This document shows positions 30,998 through 40,093 of a stretch of DNA of 64,000 nucleotides, one piece after another. The notes under the pieces are model-generated. The model did not search any database, was not told the origin of the DNA, and was given only the letters and a program-made list of their open reading frames with translations. Source of the stretch: Rhizobium sp. CB3090 (lineage in GTDB: Bacteria; Pseudomonadota; Alphaproteobacteria; Rhizobiales; Rhizobiaceae). The stretch is from assembly GCF_029714285.1 (NCBI RefSeq), contig NZ_CP121665.1:124001-188000 (forward strand), given 5' to 3'. Every line of letters begins with the position of its first letter. Positions within the stretch are counted from its first letter, which is position 1. The translations under genes were made by a program, and so were the position numbers.

Positions 30998-32221
30998 CTA
31001 GCGCCACAATGCCGATATTGGGACAGCGGACAAACGTTCCCCGAAAGGGATCACCCTGTCATGGTCGTACAAGACGATACCCGAAACAAACTTTTCTCCG
31101 GATGCTTCGGCCAAAATTCGCAACCCCGAAAAATCGGAATTCGAGACGGTTGCTGCCGCTTTTATCTCAATACCGACGATCCGCCCTCTTCTATCTTCGA
31201 TGACGATATCGACTTCGTTCTGCTGCTTGTCCCGAAAGTGCGAAAACTCGAAGCGGGTTTGCCCACCGCTGGCGAGTTTGAGGATCTCCCCAAAAACAAA
31301 AGTCTCCAGTAACGCCCCGAACTGGCCCCTGTCGTCGCGGAGGCGCTCAAGAGAGAGATCGCGAAGGGATGCGAGAAGACCAGAATCGAGGAAATGTATT
31401 TTCGGCGTCTTGGTCAGGCGTTTCAGTTTGTTGGAAAACCAAGGTTGCACGGTTCGAGCGAGGAACAGGCTCTCGAAGATTCCGACGTATTTTTGCGTTG
31501 TGATGTGGTTCATCCCGATGGCAGCCCCGATCCCGGAATAGTTCACGAGCTGGCCCGAATGCTCTGCCAGAATGCGTAGCAGTCGCGGCATTTGAGCAAT
31601 CTGCTCGATTTGCGCGATATCGCGAACGTCGCGTTGAACGATCGCCTGGATGTAATCCGCATACCAGTCCTGTCTGCGGCTCAAGGTTTTGCGGCCCAAT
31701 GCCTCGGGATATCCACCGGCCAGAACCGCAGCCATCAGGTCGCCTCCGACGATTGGTTCTCCGGCCTTTGCTTCGTTTTGAAAGGCGTCCTGCAGGAAGC
31801 TGCTGCCGGCCCTTCTGATCTCGCTTTGCGCAAGCGGCAGCAATCGAACGACCTCCATGCGCCCTGCGAGCGAGTCTGCCACGCGTGGCAGCGTCATAAG
31901 ATTGGCTGAACCGGTCAGGAGGAAACGCCCTGGGCGCTGGTCGGTGTCCACACTCTCCTTGATCGCCAACAACAGCTCGGGAGCGCGCTGAATTTCATCG
32001 ATAATGGCGCGGTCCATACCCCTTACAAAGCCAACTGGATCCTGTCGCGCTGCCTCCAGGGTCGTCCCATTGTCCAGCGTGTAATACTCCATCCCCTCGT
32101 TGGCCATCTTCTTGGCCAACGTCGTTTTGCCTGATTGTCGGGGACCTACGATCAGAACGACTCGCGTGTCTGACATGGCGTCGGCAACGCGTTGCTCAAC
32201 GAGCCTTGGATACAGCGCCAT
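30998..32221 (-). CDS. AAA ATPase with DUF4143 domain
   Basis: Protein of 407 residues. Walker A in VVLIVGPRQSGKTTL near residue 25, Walker B in RAIIDEIQRAPELL, sensor region RFLLTGSANLMTLPRV, and a C-terminal DUF4143 nuclease-like part (about 210-380) with FGALLETFVFGEILK, QNEVDIVIEDRRGR and IEIKAAATVSNSDF. The D...E.K spacing is PD-(D/E)XK-like. Such proteins are scattered, horizontally acquired accessory genes, often near toxin-antitoxin or mobile DNA; their substrate is not known. Start at 32221 gives MALYPRLVEQRVADAM; a longer frame to 32299 passes through IS21-like repeats. Ribosome site weak (GGAATGAAG). Confidence 0.9.
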   Translation of the reverse strand: MALYPRLVEQRVADAMSDTRVVLIVGPRQSGKTTLAKKMANEGMEYYTLDNGTTLEAARQDPVGFVRGMDRAIIDEIQRAPELLLAIKESVDTDQRPGRFLLTGSANLMTLPRVADSLAGRMEVVRLLPLAQSEIRRAGSSFLQDAFQNEAKAGEPIVGGDLMAAVLAGGYPEALGRKTLSRRQDWYADYIQAIVQRDVRDIAQIEQIAQMPRLLRILAEHSGQLVNYSGIGAAIGMNHITTQKYVGIFESLFLARTVQPWFSNKLKRLTKTPKIHFLDSGLLASLRDLSLERLRDDRGQFGALLETFVFGEILKLASGGQTRFEFSHFRDKQQNEVDIVIEDRRGRIVGIEIKAAATVSNSDFSGLRILAEASGEKFVSGIVLYDHDRVIPFGERLSAVPISALWR

Positions 32222-32237
32222 AGCTTCATTCCATTGG

Positions 32238-32316
32238 TGACCGTTTGAAACTACGGCGATGACCGATTGAAAGTCAAGTCTTGACCAATTGAAATTCAAG
32301 TGGCGGCCAGTTGAAA
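32238..32316. repeat. Four imperfect direct repeats resembling an IS21-family end
   Basis: Four copies of a 12-13-base unit: TGACCGTTTGAAA (32238), TGACCGATTGAAA (32260), TGACCAATTGAAA (32282) and GGCCAGTTGAAA (32305), spaced 22 or 23 bases apart. Multiple repeats of this GACC-N-TTGAAA kind are typical of IS21-type ends, where the transposase binds. No istA/istB gene remains. They lie directly upstream of the ATPase gene. Confidence 0.6.
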
Positions 32317-32739
32317 CAACAAACCAAAGGTCGGTGGCTTGCTAGATAGCGATATGAGGTAGGCGAGAGGCCATCGCATCCCCAAGCCCACCAGCTTTTA
32401 ACAACGGAAGTAATGCAGCTCTTGAAGGGGTACGAACCGAGGACTATCCAATTTCTAAGAGCTTTACAGGCTAAATATCCACGAGAATGTCTTGCCATAC
32501 ACCATAACTAGCTAGAATGAGCTCGACTGCACGCAAACGTCGGTCATCGAGGTGAGCATGCTCGCGGATGTCCTTCGACGCGCTGGTGTTTTGCCACTGG
32601 TTCGGGCCGCCCAAAAAGCCATGCGCGTTAGGTGGTGCCAACGTCCGAGACGATGCAAGTGGTCTTCACGCAGCCCGAGGCGACGGGGACCGGCCTCAGG
32701 ATGGCCTGATTGCGTCAGGCTCGTTAACCTCGTACTCGA
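32317..32739. other. Gap of about 420 bases without gene
   Basis: No family-like frame on either strand. It is the boundary between the mobile-element region and the signalling operon. Confidence 0.45.
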
Positions 32740-33990
32740 TCATCCGATCTGTATACAAATCCCTTTGGCGCCGTTGAGCAGCCGCCTCAAATGATAGCTG
32801 GCGAGCGGATCGTCTGCGTGTGCGCCAACCAGAGCGGCGAGGGCTGGTATGGCAGCGGCTTCATCCTGCTCAAGCTTCATAAAGGCCGTTGCATACTGCG
32901 CCGTAATCGGCGCATCAAACTCTTTGATCGATAAAGGCTGGTAGGCGCGCAATGACTGGCTCCGTCCGCGCAGCACAAGATCGCCAATCGGTCGTCCTCG
33001 GAATTCCTCTGCCGCACTCGCAACACTTTCGCTGACGCAAATCCGCGTGCCCAGCGTCTTGTTTGCAGCCTCCAACCTCGCAGCCGTATTGACCGTGTCG
33101 CCGTAGGCGGTGAAATCGAAGAAGCGATCGCCGCCGAAATTCCCGACCAGCGCCGGGCCTGCGTGAACGCCGATGCGTGTGACCCCGAAATCAACGCCTT
33201 TCCGCTTCCAGCGTTCGCGAAACGCCTCCGCCCATTGATCCAGCGCCTGAGCGCAGGCGATGGCGCGGGTCGCATAGTCGACCTGATCGCCAGGCGCATT
33301 GAACAGCACCTGAATGGCATCGCCAATCACTTTAGCCACCGTTCCTTCGTGCGCGAAGACGACATCCGTGAGACCGCCGACATATTCATTGAGCAATTCA
33401 GCAAGCACTTCGGGAACGGCTGTTTCGACGAGTGCGGTAAAGCTCGTGATGTCCGTGAAGATTACGGCGATGTCGAGCCAGCGGACCTGCATGTCATCAT
33501 CATTCCCACCTGTAGAGAGGCGCTTGGCAAGTTCAGGCGAAAAATAACGCGACAACGACGCATGGGCGCGCTCCGCTTCCGCTTGGCGACGGCGTGCCTC
33601 GCGCAGGAACTCGACGTGACGGATGGTCTTCAGGATCGTCGCTTCCAGATCGGCGAAATCGATTGGTTTGGTCAGAAAGTCGAACGCACCGCGATTCATT
33701 GCGGTTCGTATATTACTCATATCGCCATAGGCCGAGACGATGATGGCCGACTTCCTGTCCTCTCGCTCCTGCAGTTTCGCCAGCAGTGAGAGGCCATCCA
33801 TGCGCGGCATGTTGATGTCCATGAGCACGAGATCGACATGGGGATGCTGCTCGATCGCCTGAAGCGCATCGATACTGTCATGCGCGAACACGAAACTGAT
33901 GCGTCCGTCTCTGATTTGTCTTCGGAATTTCCGCAGAATAAGCGTCTCCAGGTCTGGCTCGTCGTCGACGACGAGAATGGTTACAGTCAT
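32740..33990 (-). CDS. Receiver-class III adenylate/guanylate cyclase fusion
   Basis: Protein of 416 residues. Receiver domain 1-125 with D58 in LVLMDINMPRMDG and Lys in FDFLTKPIDF, a coiled-coil linker (about 128-165), and a class III nucleotidyl cyclase domain 180-355. The metal Asp is in VIFTDITSFTALVE; further motifs are VIGDAIQVLFNAPG and AYGDTVNTAARLEAANK. It makes cAMP (or cGMP) under control of phosphorylation. The C-terminal 60 residues are helical. Start 33990 (MTVTILVVDDEPD) is chosen because GGAG lies eight bases upstream and its ATGA overlaps the stop of the receiver remnant. Last gene of an operon with MscS channel and histidine kinase, which is the likely phosphate donor. Confidence 0.92.
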   Translation of the reverse strand: MTVTILVVDDEPDLETLILRKFRRQIRDGRISFVFAHDSIDALQAIEQHPHVDLVLMDINMPRMDGLSLLAKLQEREDRKSAIIVSAYGDMSNIRTAMNRGAFDFLTKPIDFADLEATILKTIRHVEFLREARRRQAEAERAHASLSRYFSPELAKRLSTGGNDDDMQVRWLDIAVIFTDITSFTALVETAVPEVLAELLNEYVGGLTDVVFAHEGTVAKVIGDAIQVLFNAPGDQVDYATRAIACAQALDQWAEAFRERWKRKGVDFGVTRIGVHAGPALVGNFGGDRFFDFTAYGDTVNTAARLEAANKTLGTRICVSESVASAAEEFRGRPIGDLVLRGRSQSLRAYQPLSIKEFDAPITAQYATAFMKLEQDEAAAIPALAALVGAHADDPLASYHLRRLLNGAKGICIQIG

Positions 33991-34119
33991 GCCGCCGCTC
34001 CAGATCTCGTCTGGATGAAACGGTGTACTCGGCTGAAGTCGATCGGTTTCGTCACCAGTCCATCGGCGCCCCCGATCCAGCACACCGCTCATTCCAGACA
34101 TGTTGACGTCAGTAGTCAT
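33987..34119 (-). pseudogene. Remnant of a single-domain response regulator
   Basis: Between kinase and cyclase a short frame starts MTTDVNMSGMSG (the phospho-acceptor loop of a receiver, normally near residue 55). In another frame it continues GADGLVTKPIDFSRVHRFIQ, the receiver's end, closing with a TGA that overlaps the cyclase ATG. The first half of the domain and the beta4-alpha4 part are missing and the two pieces are out of frame. So a separate receiver gene once lay here and has been reduced by at least two deletions. Translation could still couple into the cyclase. Confidence 0.75.
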
Positions 34120-34122
34120 AAC

Positions 34123-35601
34123 TCAGCTCTCCTCGTGTCCGAAAAAAATACTCCTGCGAGGCAAGCGGATTGTGAACTCGGTAAACGCGCCAGGCTCGGT
34201 CTCGACATCGATGCTGCCGCCGTGTTGCTTCACGATGATGTCGTAGCTCATGGAAAGTCCGAGGCCGGTGCCTTCGCCAGGCGGCTTTGTGGTGAAGAAT
34301 GGATTTAACATCTTCTCCCTGATCTCTGCCGGAATGCCAATGCCGTTGTCGCGAATGCGGATTTCGACATGGTCACCGCGGTTGTGCGTGCTGGCGCAGA
34401 GCTCGGCCTCAAAGCCAGCGGTGTTTTCGCCGCTTCGCTCGGCAAGGGCATAGAAGCCATTGGACATCAGATTCAGCAACACGCGCGAAATCTCCTGGGG
34501 GAATACGTCAGCGGAGCCGGCATCGCGATCGAACTCACGCCTAAGAGTGACGTTGAACTGCAGCTTCTCGGAGCGCGCTCCATGAAAAGCGAGGTTGAGA
34601 CTGTCTTCGACCAGTGCATTCACGTCCGTCAGCCGGTGTTCGCCGCCGCCTCCCCGCGAATGCAAGAGCATGTTCTTGACGATGGAATCGGCTCGCTTGC
34701 CGTGCTGAACGATCTTTTGCAGATTGTCCTTCAACAAGCCGCCCAATTCCTCGAGTTCATCGCGAACGTTGTCGGAAAGCGCGAGCGGCGCGATCGTATT
34801 GCTCAGCTCATCCATCAGTTCCGCCGAGAGGGCGGCGAAATTATTGACAAAGTTGAGAGGGTTCTTGATCTCGTGCGCGATGCCGGCAGTGAGCTGCCCG
34901 AGCGAGGCTAGTTTCTCGGTCTGCACAAGACGGTCCTGTGCGGCGCTGAGATCATCGAGAGACTTGGATAGCTGCCTCGTCCGCTCCTGCACCTCTTCGA
35001 ATAGCCGCGCGTTCTCGATCGCGATCGCGGCCTGATCGGCAAACGTGTTGAGAAGATTGATCTGGCTGTCGCTGAATGTCCCCGGCTCGGCACGCGAAAT
35101 ACCGATGGTGCCGATCGCGATGCCGTCGCAAAGCATCGGCACCACGATAATGCTTCGGTATCCTCTAATGCGCGCCATGTCCTTGACGGCTTGGGGGATG
35201 CCGGGTTCGGTTTCGATATCAGAGCGGAATGCCATAGCCGAGCTGAGTGCAACTCGGCTGTGAATCCCCGAAGAAGTCAAGGGAGTCGGAAATGAAGACC
35301 TGATCTCCGCATGGCTGGCGGGACTTCCCGCGGTGCAGGCTGCCAGATGGAGCATGCCATCCATGACGCGCGTCACAAGCGCCGTTTGACCGCCGAGCAA
35401 CCGTCGCGAACTCTCGGAAATGACATCGAAAACCGGTTGCACGTCGGTTCGCGACATGGAGATGACGTTGAGAATCTGCGCGGTGACGGCCTGGCGTTCC
35501 AACGCAACTTCAAGCTCCGATCGCAGATCGGTGTTCTCGACCGCCGCCGAGCCTAGTTGCTGTTCAAGTTCGTCAATCCTGCGCCTAAGCTCGACGTCCA
35601 T
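34123..35601 (-). CDS. GAF-domain sensor histidine kinase, soluble
   Basis: Protein of 492 residues with no membrane helix. N-terminal coiled coil 1-45, GAF domain 50-215 ([39 protein letters not shown]), second coiled coil 215-240, HisKA box with H243 in [16 protein letters not shown], and a complete ATPase domain with N box [11 protein letters not shown]1 DNGIGIP, F box [19 protein letters not shown]. Likely donor for the receiver-cyclase encoded downstream (and for the lost receiver). Upstream is the MscS gene, two bases away. The ligand of the GAF domain is unknown. Confidence 0.93.
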   Translation of the reverse strand: MDVELRRRIDELEQQLGSAAVENTDLRSELEVALERQAVTAQILNVISMSRTDVQPVFDVISESSRRLLGGQTALVTRVMDGMLHLAACTAGSPASHAEIRSSFPTPLTSSGIHSRVALSSAMAFRSDIETEPGIPQAVKDMARIRGYRSIIVVPMLCDGIAIGTIGISRAEPGTFSDSQINLLNTFADQAAIAIENARLFEEVQERTRQLSKSLDDLSAAQDRLVQTEKLASLGQLTAGIAHEIKNPLNFVNNFAALSAELMDELSNTIAPLALSDNVRDELEELGGLLKDNLQKIVQHGKRADSIVKNMLLHSRGGGGEHRLTDVNALVEDSLNLAFHGARSEKLQFNVTLRREFDRDAGSADVFPQEISRVLLNLMSNGFYALAERSGENTAGFEAELCASTHNRGDHVEIRIRDNGIGIPAEIREKMLNPFFTTKPPGEGTGLGLSMSYDIIVKQHGGSIDVETEPGAFTEFTIRLPRRSIFFGHEES

Positions 35602-35603
35602 GG

Positions 35604-36629
35604 CTAAACCTCGCTAGACGAGAGCGGTCTGATGATGGCTGCGGGTTCACCCCTCGCAATGGCTGTCACCCAGGACAGGCTCTCCGGCGGCATCGCCAAT
35701 GAGAGGCCGTTGGTCTTACAGTGCCGGTAGACGCGATCAATGACCTCATTTTTGGCCAGCATCCTGCTCGCCGGGCTTGCCACGCAAAACTGCAGCTCGA
35801 CCTCGATGGCCATTGCATCGATCGCTTTGAGCGCGACGGACGGCGGCGGAATTTTAACGATTCGCTCGCAGCTCCGCAGAACGGCCAGCATGAGGTCCTC
35901 AACGACTGACGGCGGCTGAGTGGCGGCGACGTGCACAGCAAGCGCGATCCAGTGCGTTTCGTCGGGACGGCTGAGATTGGTCATTCCTTGTTTTGCAAGG
36001 ACACTGTTGGGTAAGACGACGACATTGTGCCCGCCGGTCAGCAAATTGGTCGACCGCCAGTTGGTTTCGGCTATGCGCCCTTCCGTCCCGTCGCCAAGCT
36101 GGATCCAGTCGCCGATGACGTAAGCACGACCGAGCGTGAGCGCGATCCCGGAAAAGACATCAGCCAGCGTGTTCTGCAGCGCCAAGCCTATGATGATGGC
36201 GACCACGCCAGAGGTAGCAACCAACGGGCTGATCGGCGCTCCGAAGACGAAGCCGATGACTGCCAGAGCCACACCGAGATAGACGACGCCGACGATCAGA
36301 TCCTGCAGCAGATGCGCTTCCCGCGGCTTGTGGTTGAGAGTGATATAGATCTGCACGAAGCCGATCAGCGTCCAAGCGAGATGGAGCCACCAGAGAACCC
36401 TCGCGGATTTGGCCAGCAGAATGCCGGCCTCCCGAAGCTCGGCATCGTCGAGACGATAGGGCGACACTCCACCCAGGCCGAGCACGAGGCTCATTCCGGC
36501 GAAAAACAGGATCTGCACGATCAGGCGCCCGGTCGGACGGCTGCGCCCCTGAATATGCCAAATGACAATGCCGGCCAGCCCGAGCAAATTGATCAGGACG
36601 AATGGAAGGGAATGATGTTCGCCAAGCAT
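35604..36629 (-). CDS. MscS-family mechanosensitive channel
   Basis: Protein of 341 residues. Hydrophobic helices at about 10-30, 38-58, 80-102, 118-140 and the pore-lining TM3 at 142-175, with ISPLVATSGVVAIIIGLALQ and NTLADVFSGIALTL. The beta domain follows with YVIGDWIQLGDGTEGRIAE and STNLLTGGHNVVVLPNS. No cyclic-nucleotide-binding domain is present in this copy, though rhizobial relatives often carry one; here a cyclase is encoded in the same operon. First gene of the operon, two bases from the kinase start. Suggests a coupling of membrane tension or osmotic state to cAMP (inference). Confidence 0.9.
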   Translation of the reverse strand: MLGEHHSLPFVLINLLGLAGIVIWHIQGRSRPTGRLIVQILFFAGMSLVLGLGGVSPYRLDDAELREAGILLAKSARVLWWLHLAWTLIGFVQIYITLNHKPREAHLLQDLIVGVVYLGVALAVIGFVFGAPISPLVATSGVVAIIIGLALQNTLADVFSGIALTLGRAYVIGDWIQLGDGTEGRIAETNWRSTNLLTGGHNVVVLPNSVLAKQGMTNLSRPDETHWIALAVHVAATQPPSVVEDLMLAVLRSCERIVKIPPPSVALKAIDAMAIEVELQFCVASPASRMLAKNEVIDRVYRHCKTNGLSLAMPPESLSWVTAIARGEPAAIIRPLSSSEV

Positions 36630-36698
36630 AACGGGCTCACCGACGATGATTTCCTGGGGTGGCGCGGGCGGATGCCGAAGGCATCCGCCTCAACGCAG

Positions 36699-37115
36699 CT
36701 ACTTCTTGATCGGGAAGGTCATTTCTTTCTGGCTGCTATCGACGACGAAGACCGCCAGCAGCTTGGCCGGTTTGGTCTTGCTGGCATTCTCACTGACGCC
36801 ATGGCGATCGCCCGGCATCTCGGAGAAGTTCTCGCCAGCTTTGAAAACCTTGACGGGGCCGTCATTGACCTGGCTTCGGATCGCCCCTTCCAGAACCGTC
36901 GCATAGATGAAGGCCGAGTTCGGATGGGTGTGGGCCGAAGAAAAGCCTCCTGGGCCGTATTCCACGAGGACGCCCTTGATGCTCTTGCCCGGAACGTTCG
37001 GCAGTTCATGCTCGTAGACGAGCGTGACCTTGGCATCCTTCTCGCCTGCAGCGGATGCAACGGCGGTGGTGGACAGCAGAGCGGCCAGGGCGAGGCCGAG
37101 AATTGACTTGATCAT
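36699..37115 (-). CDS. Secreted cupin-domain protein
   Basis: Protein of 138 residues with a signal peptide (MIKSILGLALAALLSTTAVA, cleavage after ASA around 22-24), so periplasmic. The cupin barrel covers about 45-130 and has metal ligands in GFSSAHTHPNSAFIYATVLEG (HxH...E) and a later PGDRHGVSENAS with the second-motif His. Members of this group are often annotated as cupin with unknown substrate. Start at 37115 with AAGGAATTC as ribosome site. Followed upstream (37175-37927) by an NAD(P)-binding protein gene on the same strand, 59 bases away, likely one operon. Confidence 0.88.
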   Translation of the reverse strand: MIKSILGLALAALLSTTAVASAAGEKDAKVTLVYEHELPNVPGKSIKGVLVEYGPGGFSSAHTHPNSAFIYATVLEGAIRSQVNDGPVKVFKAGENFSEMPGDRHGVSENASKTKPAKLLAVFVVDSSQKEMTFPIKK

Positions 37116-37174
37116 CTCGAATTCCTTTCTTGAGAGCTGAAGGTGCGGCGCCCGCGGCGCTACATCTTGTTCAT

Positions 37175-37927
37175 TCATTTGCGGGCGGAAGTGGCGAACC
37201 ACTGCTCGAAGGCGATATGACCGAGGCGTGGATTGCCATCGGAAACGAGCGAGCCATCCTCCAGCCTGGCGCCAAAATAGCGCGCATCGGGATCCCCTTC
37301 GACATTGCGCGCATCACCCATAGCCTTCAGATAGCGGGCGACGAGCTCGTTCATCCGGACGCGTTCCGGACCGGAGATTTCGATCACACCGTTCATGGTG
37401 GCCGCCGTCGCGGCGGCGGCCATGGCGTCGGCGACGTCATCCGAAGCGATCGGCTGCACGTAGGCCGTCGGCAGCCGCACAACGTTCCCGATGGTGGCGG
37501 ATTGGGCGATACCGCCTAAGAATTCCATGAACTGCGTCGAATGGACGATCGTATAGGGGATGCCCGATTCCCTGATGATCTTTTCCTGGGCGACCTTGGC
37601 ACGCATGTAGCCGCTTTGGGGCAGACGATCGACGCCGATGATGGAAAGGGCGATATGATGCTTCACCCCGGCCTTCTTTTCCGCTGCCGCCAGATTGCGG
37701 CCTGAGGTCTCGAAGAATTCGAGCACGGCTTTGTCCTCGAAGGAGGGCGAGTTTGCGAGGTCCATGACGACGGAGGCGCCGGCAAGTGCTTCGGTCAGCC
37801 CTTCGCCGGTGATCGTATTGACACCCGTATTGGGGGAGGCGGCGATAACCTCGTGGCCCTGCTTGCGAAGGCGGTCGGCTGTCTTCGAACCGATGAGGCC
37901 GGTTCCGCCTATGATAACGATTTTCAT
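37175..37927 (-). CDS. NmrA/SDR-family NAD(P)-binding protein
   Basis: Atypical SDR of 250 residues. Dinucleotide motif GGTGLIGSKTADRL at the very N-terminus (MKIVIIGGTGLIG). VKHHIALSIIGVD and SGYMRAKVAQEKIIRESGIP carry the Y...K-like pair; IPYTIVHSTQFMEF is the usual substrate-loop block. Closest groups are NmrA-like or LysX/YtfG-type quinone-reductase-like proteins. Start at 37927 with the dinucleotide motif directly following; no transmembrane segment. It probably reduces a quinone or other small carbonyl (inference from neighbours). Confidence 0.88.
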   Translation of the reverse strand: MKIVIIGGTGLIGSKTADRLRKQGHEVIAASPNTGVNTITGEGLTEALAGASVVMDLANSPSFEDKAVLEFFETSGRNLAAAEKKAGVKHHIALSIIGVDRLPQSGYMRAKVAQEKIIRESGIPYTIVHSTQFMEFLGGIAQSATIGNVVRLPTAYVQPIASDDVADAMAAAATAATMNGVIEISGPERVRMNELVARYLKAMGDARNVEGDPDARYFGARLEDGSLVSDGNPRLGHIAFEQWFATSARK

Positions 37928-38089
37928 GAGCTTCTCCATGTACGGCCGCTTTGCGCACCGCATTGTTCATTCGTTTCTGAATGATTGGCCGAGGATTGGG
38001 CAGGTCCTGCCGGTTCCGCAGATACACTCAGCTGAGCCGGGATGTGGCCTAAAAGGCCGCGCACCGGCTCAGCTCTATTGCACTATGGG

Positions 38090-39058
38090 TCAGTAGTCCC
38101 AGAAGACCGGAACCCAACGGAAATGATCGCCGTCGGCTGCCACATGACCGACGGAGGGGAACGGCATGTGAGTGGCCACCAGAAGCTCACCGGTCTCCGC
38201 CAGCTCCCGCAAAAGACGGAGGCGGACGCGGGCAGCTTCTTCCGGATCGTGTTCGAAGCCGTTGAACCAGTCGGGGTGATCGAAGCCGACCGCGAACACC
38301 GCATCGCCTGCAAACATCAGCCGGTCCTTGCCGGAGGCCACGCGGACCACACTATGGCCAGGTGTGTGACCGCCGGTTCGAGAGACAACCACGCCGGGCG
38401 CCACCTCGTGCTCATCATCGAACAATCTGAGGTGGCTGTCGTACTCTTTCCTGAATTGCTTCGCAGCAGCCCGAAGCGCATCCGGGAAGCCGGGCGGCAT
38501 GGATACATGAGAGAAATCGGGCGCCTCCCAAAATTTGACCTCTGCCGCCGCAACATGGATCCTGAGATCTGGACGCAGCCGCGCCTTCACCCCGTCAACG
38601 AGCAGCCCGCCAACGTGGTCCATATGCATATGGGTCAGCACCACGTCGGTAACGGATCCAAGGTCGATGCCGGCGGCTTCCAGTCGCTTGATCAATTGCC
38701 CGGCCCGCGGCAGGTTCAATTCCGGGTCCAACCCCAGACCGGCGTCGATGAGAATCGTCTGCTTACCGCTGCGCACCACAACGACGTTCAGCGCCCAGTC
38801 GAAAGCGTCTTGCGGCAGGAACATGTCTTTCAGCCAGGCCGCATGATCGGCAGGGTCGGCATTGTATCCCAGCATCTTGGTCGGCAGCGGCAACACGCCG
38901 TCGCTGATCACGAGCACCTCGATATCACCGATCTGCACCGCGTAGCGTGACGGGACCAGTTCGTCGGCGCCCTTTCTCCCGACGCGTGAGTTGTTTTCCA
39001 AGCTCATGTTAGTCTCCTGTTGAGCAATCGTGTGAGGTTTTGTTTCTGTCTGCGACAT
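38090..39058 (-). CDS. Metallo-beta-lactamase-fold hydrolase (paralogue A)
   Basis: Protein of 322 residues. The zinc motif is VVLTHMHMDHVGG, with further ligands in RTGGHTPGHS and MFAGDAVF, and the C-terminal His in VATHMPFPSVGHVA. It belongs to the lactonase/AHL-lactonase-like MBL group. The first 35 residues are polar without a signal peptide. Start at 39058 (MSQTETKPHT) with AGGAGCGCAT; an ATG 18 codons on (MSLENNSR) is also possible with GGAGAC. A close paralogue lies at 41112-42041; they share PSRYAVQ(I/V)GDI, the THMH(M/F)DHVGGLL block and the C-terminus ending in FRWVPxxWDY. Possibly a lactonase acting on quorum signals or other esters. Confidence 0.92.
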   Translation of the reverse strand: MSQTETKPHTIAQQETNMSLENNSRVGRKGADELVPSRYAVQIGDIEVLVISDGVLPLPTKMLGYNADPADHAAWLKDMFLPQDAFDWALNVVVVRSGKQTILIDAGLGLDPELNLPRAGQLIKRLEAAGIDLGSVTDVVLTHMHMDHVGGLLVDGVKARLRPDLRIHVAAAEVKFWEAPDFSHVSMPPGFPDALRAAAKQFRKEYDSHLRLFDDEHEVAPGVVVSRTGGHTPGHSVVRVASGKDRLMFAGDAVFAVGFDHPDWFNGFEHDPEEAARVRLRLLRELAETGELLVATHMPFPSVGHVAADGDHFRWVPVFWDY

Positions 39059-39318
39059 GATGCGCTCCTGTTTTGCGTGATCGAAATGGTCACAAGCCAC
39101 GGCGCGGATTTTATGTTGAGGGGCATTTGGCGGTCGATCCGGCCAAGGGAGAGGAAAGGCTATACCCGAGGATAGGGCCGCCCATGCTCTCGGCGTGTCG
39201 CGGCGCAGAAGACTTGCAGTGAAGAGGCTGGCATGAATTCTCGCCGGCCGGACGATGTCCTGCCCCTCCCGTCCTGCCGATAATGCATCTCGGTGCTGAG
39301 GGCTGTGGATTGGATAAT

Positions 39319-39342
39319 GCCGGGCGGATGCACCCGCCCGGC
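39319..39342. repeat. GC-rich hairpin between MBL and AhpD-like genes
   Basis: Stem GCCGGGCGG / CCGCCCGGC with a 6-base loop, 22 bases after the stop of the AhpD-like gene on the minus strand. No T-run follows, so termination is uncertain. Confidence 0.45.
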
Positions 39343-39363
39343 CTACTCGCATCTGGTCCGGAA

Positions 39364-39819
39364 TTAGGCGGCCCGCTTGTGATCCGCCGGATGCTGCAGC
39401 CGGAAGCCGATCGCCAGCCGGTTCCAGGCATTGATCATGGCGATGCCGATAGACAATGCCAGAAGTTCATCTTCCGAAAAGACGCCATGTACCGCTTCAT
39501 AATCGGCGTCAGGCGCACGGCTCTCGGCGATATTGGTCAGCGACTCCGCCCATGCGAGCGCCGCACGCTCGCGGTCCGTGTAAAGCTGCGATTCATGCCA
39601 GGCATTCAGCAAGAGCATGCGCTCTTCCGTCTCGCCCAGGTTGAGCGCATCATGACGATGCAGATGCAAGCAATGAGCGCAGCCGTTGATCTGCGACACG
39701 CGCACCTTGACGAGCTCCATCAGTTTGGGATCGAAGCTCTTGGCAATCCAGGCCTCGACGGCGACGAGGCCATCGATGCTGTCATTCTTCCTGGCCAATA
39801 TGTTCAAACGCTTGGTCAT
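39364..39819 (-). CDS. AhpD-like carboxymuconolactone decarboxylase family protein (alkylhydroperoxidase)
   Basis: Protein of 151 residues, all helical. The catalytic CxxC is at C47-C50 in INGCAHCLHLHRHDA, followed by the His of the relay. The block YTDRERAALAWAESLTNIAE and DELLALSIGIAMINAWNRL are family-typical. Such proteins are peroxidases with a reactive cysteine pair, often supporting oxidative-stress defence. Start ATG at 39819 with GGAGAACAGG. It lies between the MBL gene and an alpha/beta hydrolase gene on the other strand. Confidence 0.92.
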   Translation of the reverse strand: MTKRLNILARKNDSIDGLVAVEAWIAKSFDPKLMELVKVRVSQINGCAHCLHLHRHDALNLGETEERMLLLNAWHESQLYTDRERAALAWAESLTNIAESRAPDADYEAVHGVFSEDELLALSIGIAMINAWNRLAIGFRLQHPADHKRAA

Positions 39820-40093
39820 CCTGTTCTCCGTTGATTGATTGCGATCGGAAAGCTGGGCACATCGCCCGGATCACCAACTATTCCTGACGTCGTGGATCAA
39901 CCATCTGGCCGGAAGGTGCGCCCGGCTGGTCTCTGAGGTCACAATGCCTTGCCGATCGATCGGATTGCTCGGCATTTGCGCCATCTCATCCTATACTTCA
40001 GCAGTGGATGGGCGCATCTCACGTAGAATGGCTTGCCACCACAAACCCACGCATTCTCCCGGCATAGGCAACCGCTATGTTAGGAGAAAGCAG

